A model generated the notes under the pieces. That model searched no databases and was not told the DNA's origin. It saw only the letters and a program-made list of their open reading frames with translations. A DNA stretch of 6,490 nt from Caldisericota bacterium (GTDB lineage Bacteria > CG03 > B21-G15), in NCBI GenBank assembly GCA_003650255.1, contig QMOP01000078.1, forward strand, positions 1-6,490, read 5' to 3'. Of the stretch, positions 5,849 to 6,490 are shown piece after piece; within the stretch, counting starts at the first letter, position 1, and every line of letters begins with the position of its first letter. A program made the translations under genes and the position numbers.

Positions 5849-6490
5849 TTTCCAACAGTTTTTAGAATAATTGAAGCAAAATACCCAGCACCAAATCCAT
5901 TATCAATATTCACAACCGCTATCCCTGGAGAACATGAATTAAGCATTGTAAGAAGAGAACTTAATCCCTTAAAATTTGAACCATAGCCAACACTCGTTGG
6001 CACAGCAATAACAGGTGAGGAAGTTAGGCCTGAAATAATTGTCGGTAGAATTCCATCCATTCCAGCAACAACAATTAAAATTTTTGCCCTTCTGATTTTT
6101 TTCAAATTTCCAAAAACTCTGTGAATTCCTGCAACACCAATATCGTAGATGGTATCTACCTTATATCCAAAAAGTTCACATGTAATCCTTGCCTCCTCTG
6201 CAACCTTTATATCAGATGTTCCAGCAGTTATAATGAGAATCCCTGAGTCCTTAAGTTTTCTCCTTTTTCTATTAAGAAATAAAATCTCTGCAACTTCATC
6301 GTATTCTAATTCGTCAAAATTTCTTTTTAAAACTTCATATACATCCTTTTTTAACCTTGTTATTATAAGTTCCTCCTTTTTTTTCCTATATTCCCTTATA
6401 ATCCTTTTCAAATCCTCTAACCTTTTTCCTTCTCCAAAAACAACTTCAGGAAATCCCCTTCTTATCCTCCTATGGAAATCTATCTTTACA
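5845..6490 (-). CDS. larB: LarB, pyridinium-3,5-biscarboxylate mononucleotide synthase (5' end beyond the window)
   Basis: LarB carboxylates the pyridinium ring of nicotinic acid adenine dinucleotide and hydrolyses its phosphoanhydride, the first step of NPN cofactor synthesis. It has a PurE-like fold. The 214 visible residues include RGFPEVVFGEGK (11-22), TAGTSD (88-93), YDIGVAGIHR (115-124), GMDG (143-146), VPTSVGYG (163-170), NSCSPG (184-189) and NIDNGFGAG (194-202). Cys186 of the NSCSPG motif should correspond to the active-site cysteine that forms a transient adduct with the pyridine ring in the Lactiplantibacillus enzyme (Cys221). A TTG at 6411 could be mistaken for the start, but upstream codons keep an open frame and encode the conserved RGFPEVVFGEGK, so the gene continues past the right edge. 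About 30 residues are probably missing. It precedes larC with an ATGA overlap; larE and larA are not in view. Confidence 0.93.
   Translation of the reverse strand, partial: VKIDFHRRIRRGFPEVVFGEGKRLEDLKRIIREYRKKKEELIITRLKKDVYEVLKRNFDELEYDEVAEILFLNRKRRKLKDSGILIITAGTSDIKVAEEARITCELFGYKVDTIYDIGVAGIHRVFGNLKKIRRAKILIVVAGMDGILPTIISGLTSSPVIAVPTSVGYGSNFKGLSSLLTMLNSCSPGIAVVNIDNGFGAGYFASIILKTVGK

Noticed and set aside
5845..6411. A LarB starting at TTG 6411
   Set aside because: The frame stays open upstream and encodes the conserved RGFPEVVFGEGK motif, so the true start lies beyond 6490.

Overview
This window comes from an AT-rich prokaryote, almost certainly a bacterium. G+C is roughly one third by eye. 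Arginine is written mostly AGA/AGG, and the proteins are rich in Lys, Glu and Ile, which often goes with thermophily. A lineage cannot be read from the window; an uncultivated low-GC, possibly thermophilic bacterium would fit. Coding density is very high. The only real intergenic gap is 58 bp (1083-1140), and most neighbouring genes overlap by a few bases.

Layout: (1) Positions 1-1082, minus strand, hold a two-gene sugar module: a beta-phosphoglucomutase-family HAD enzyme, then, overlapping by GTGA, the N-terminal part of a GH65 disaccharide phosphorylase that runs off the left edge. The phosphorylase would release beta-glucose 1-phosphate and the mutase would convert it to glucose 6-phosphate. 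(2) Positions 1083-1140 are a compact divergent intergenic region with a sigma-70-like promoter in each direction. The -10 elements lie so close to both start codons that both mRNAs may be leaderless. (3) Positions 1141-5136, plus strand, are three overlapping genes for type IV pilin-like (pseudopilin) proteins, in an order resembling the GspI-GspJ-GspK / PilV-PilW-PilX minor pilin set. The first is a 650-residue protein with an unusual two-helix N-terminal extension, an Asp-rich segment and C-terminal Ig-like repeats. The second is a 264-residue pilin with EF-hand-like calcium loops. The third is a 419-residue PilX/GspK-like protein lacking Glu5, with a glycine-rich beta-type body. No secretin, ATPase, platform protein or prepilin peptidase is in view. 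(4) Positions 5129-6490, minus strand, hold larB (5' end off the window) and a short larC for nickel-pincer nucleotide cofactor synthesis. LarC ends at the boundary where the LarC2 domain would normally begin, and its 3' end overlaps the pilin operon by 8 bp.

The sugar module, the surface-filament tip genes and the cofactor genes appear functionally unrelated. The less ordinary part is the minor-pilin operon: the long membrane leader of its first gene and the calcium-loop sequence shared by the first two proteins. The LarC lacking its second domain is the other point to follow up.
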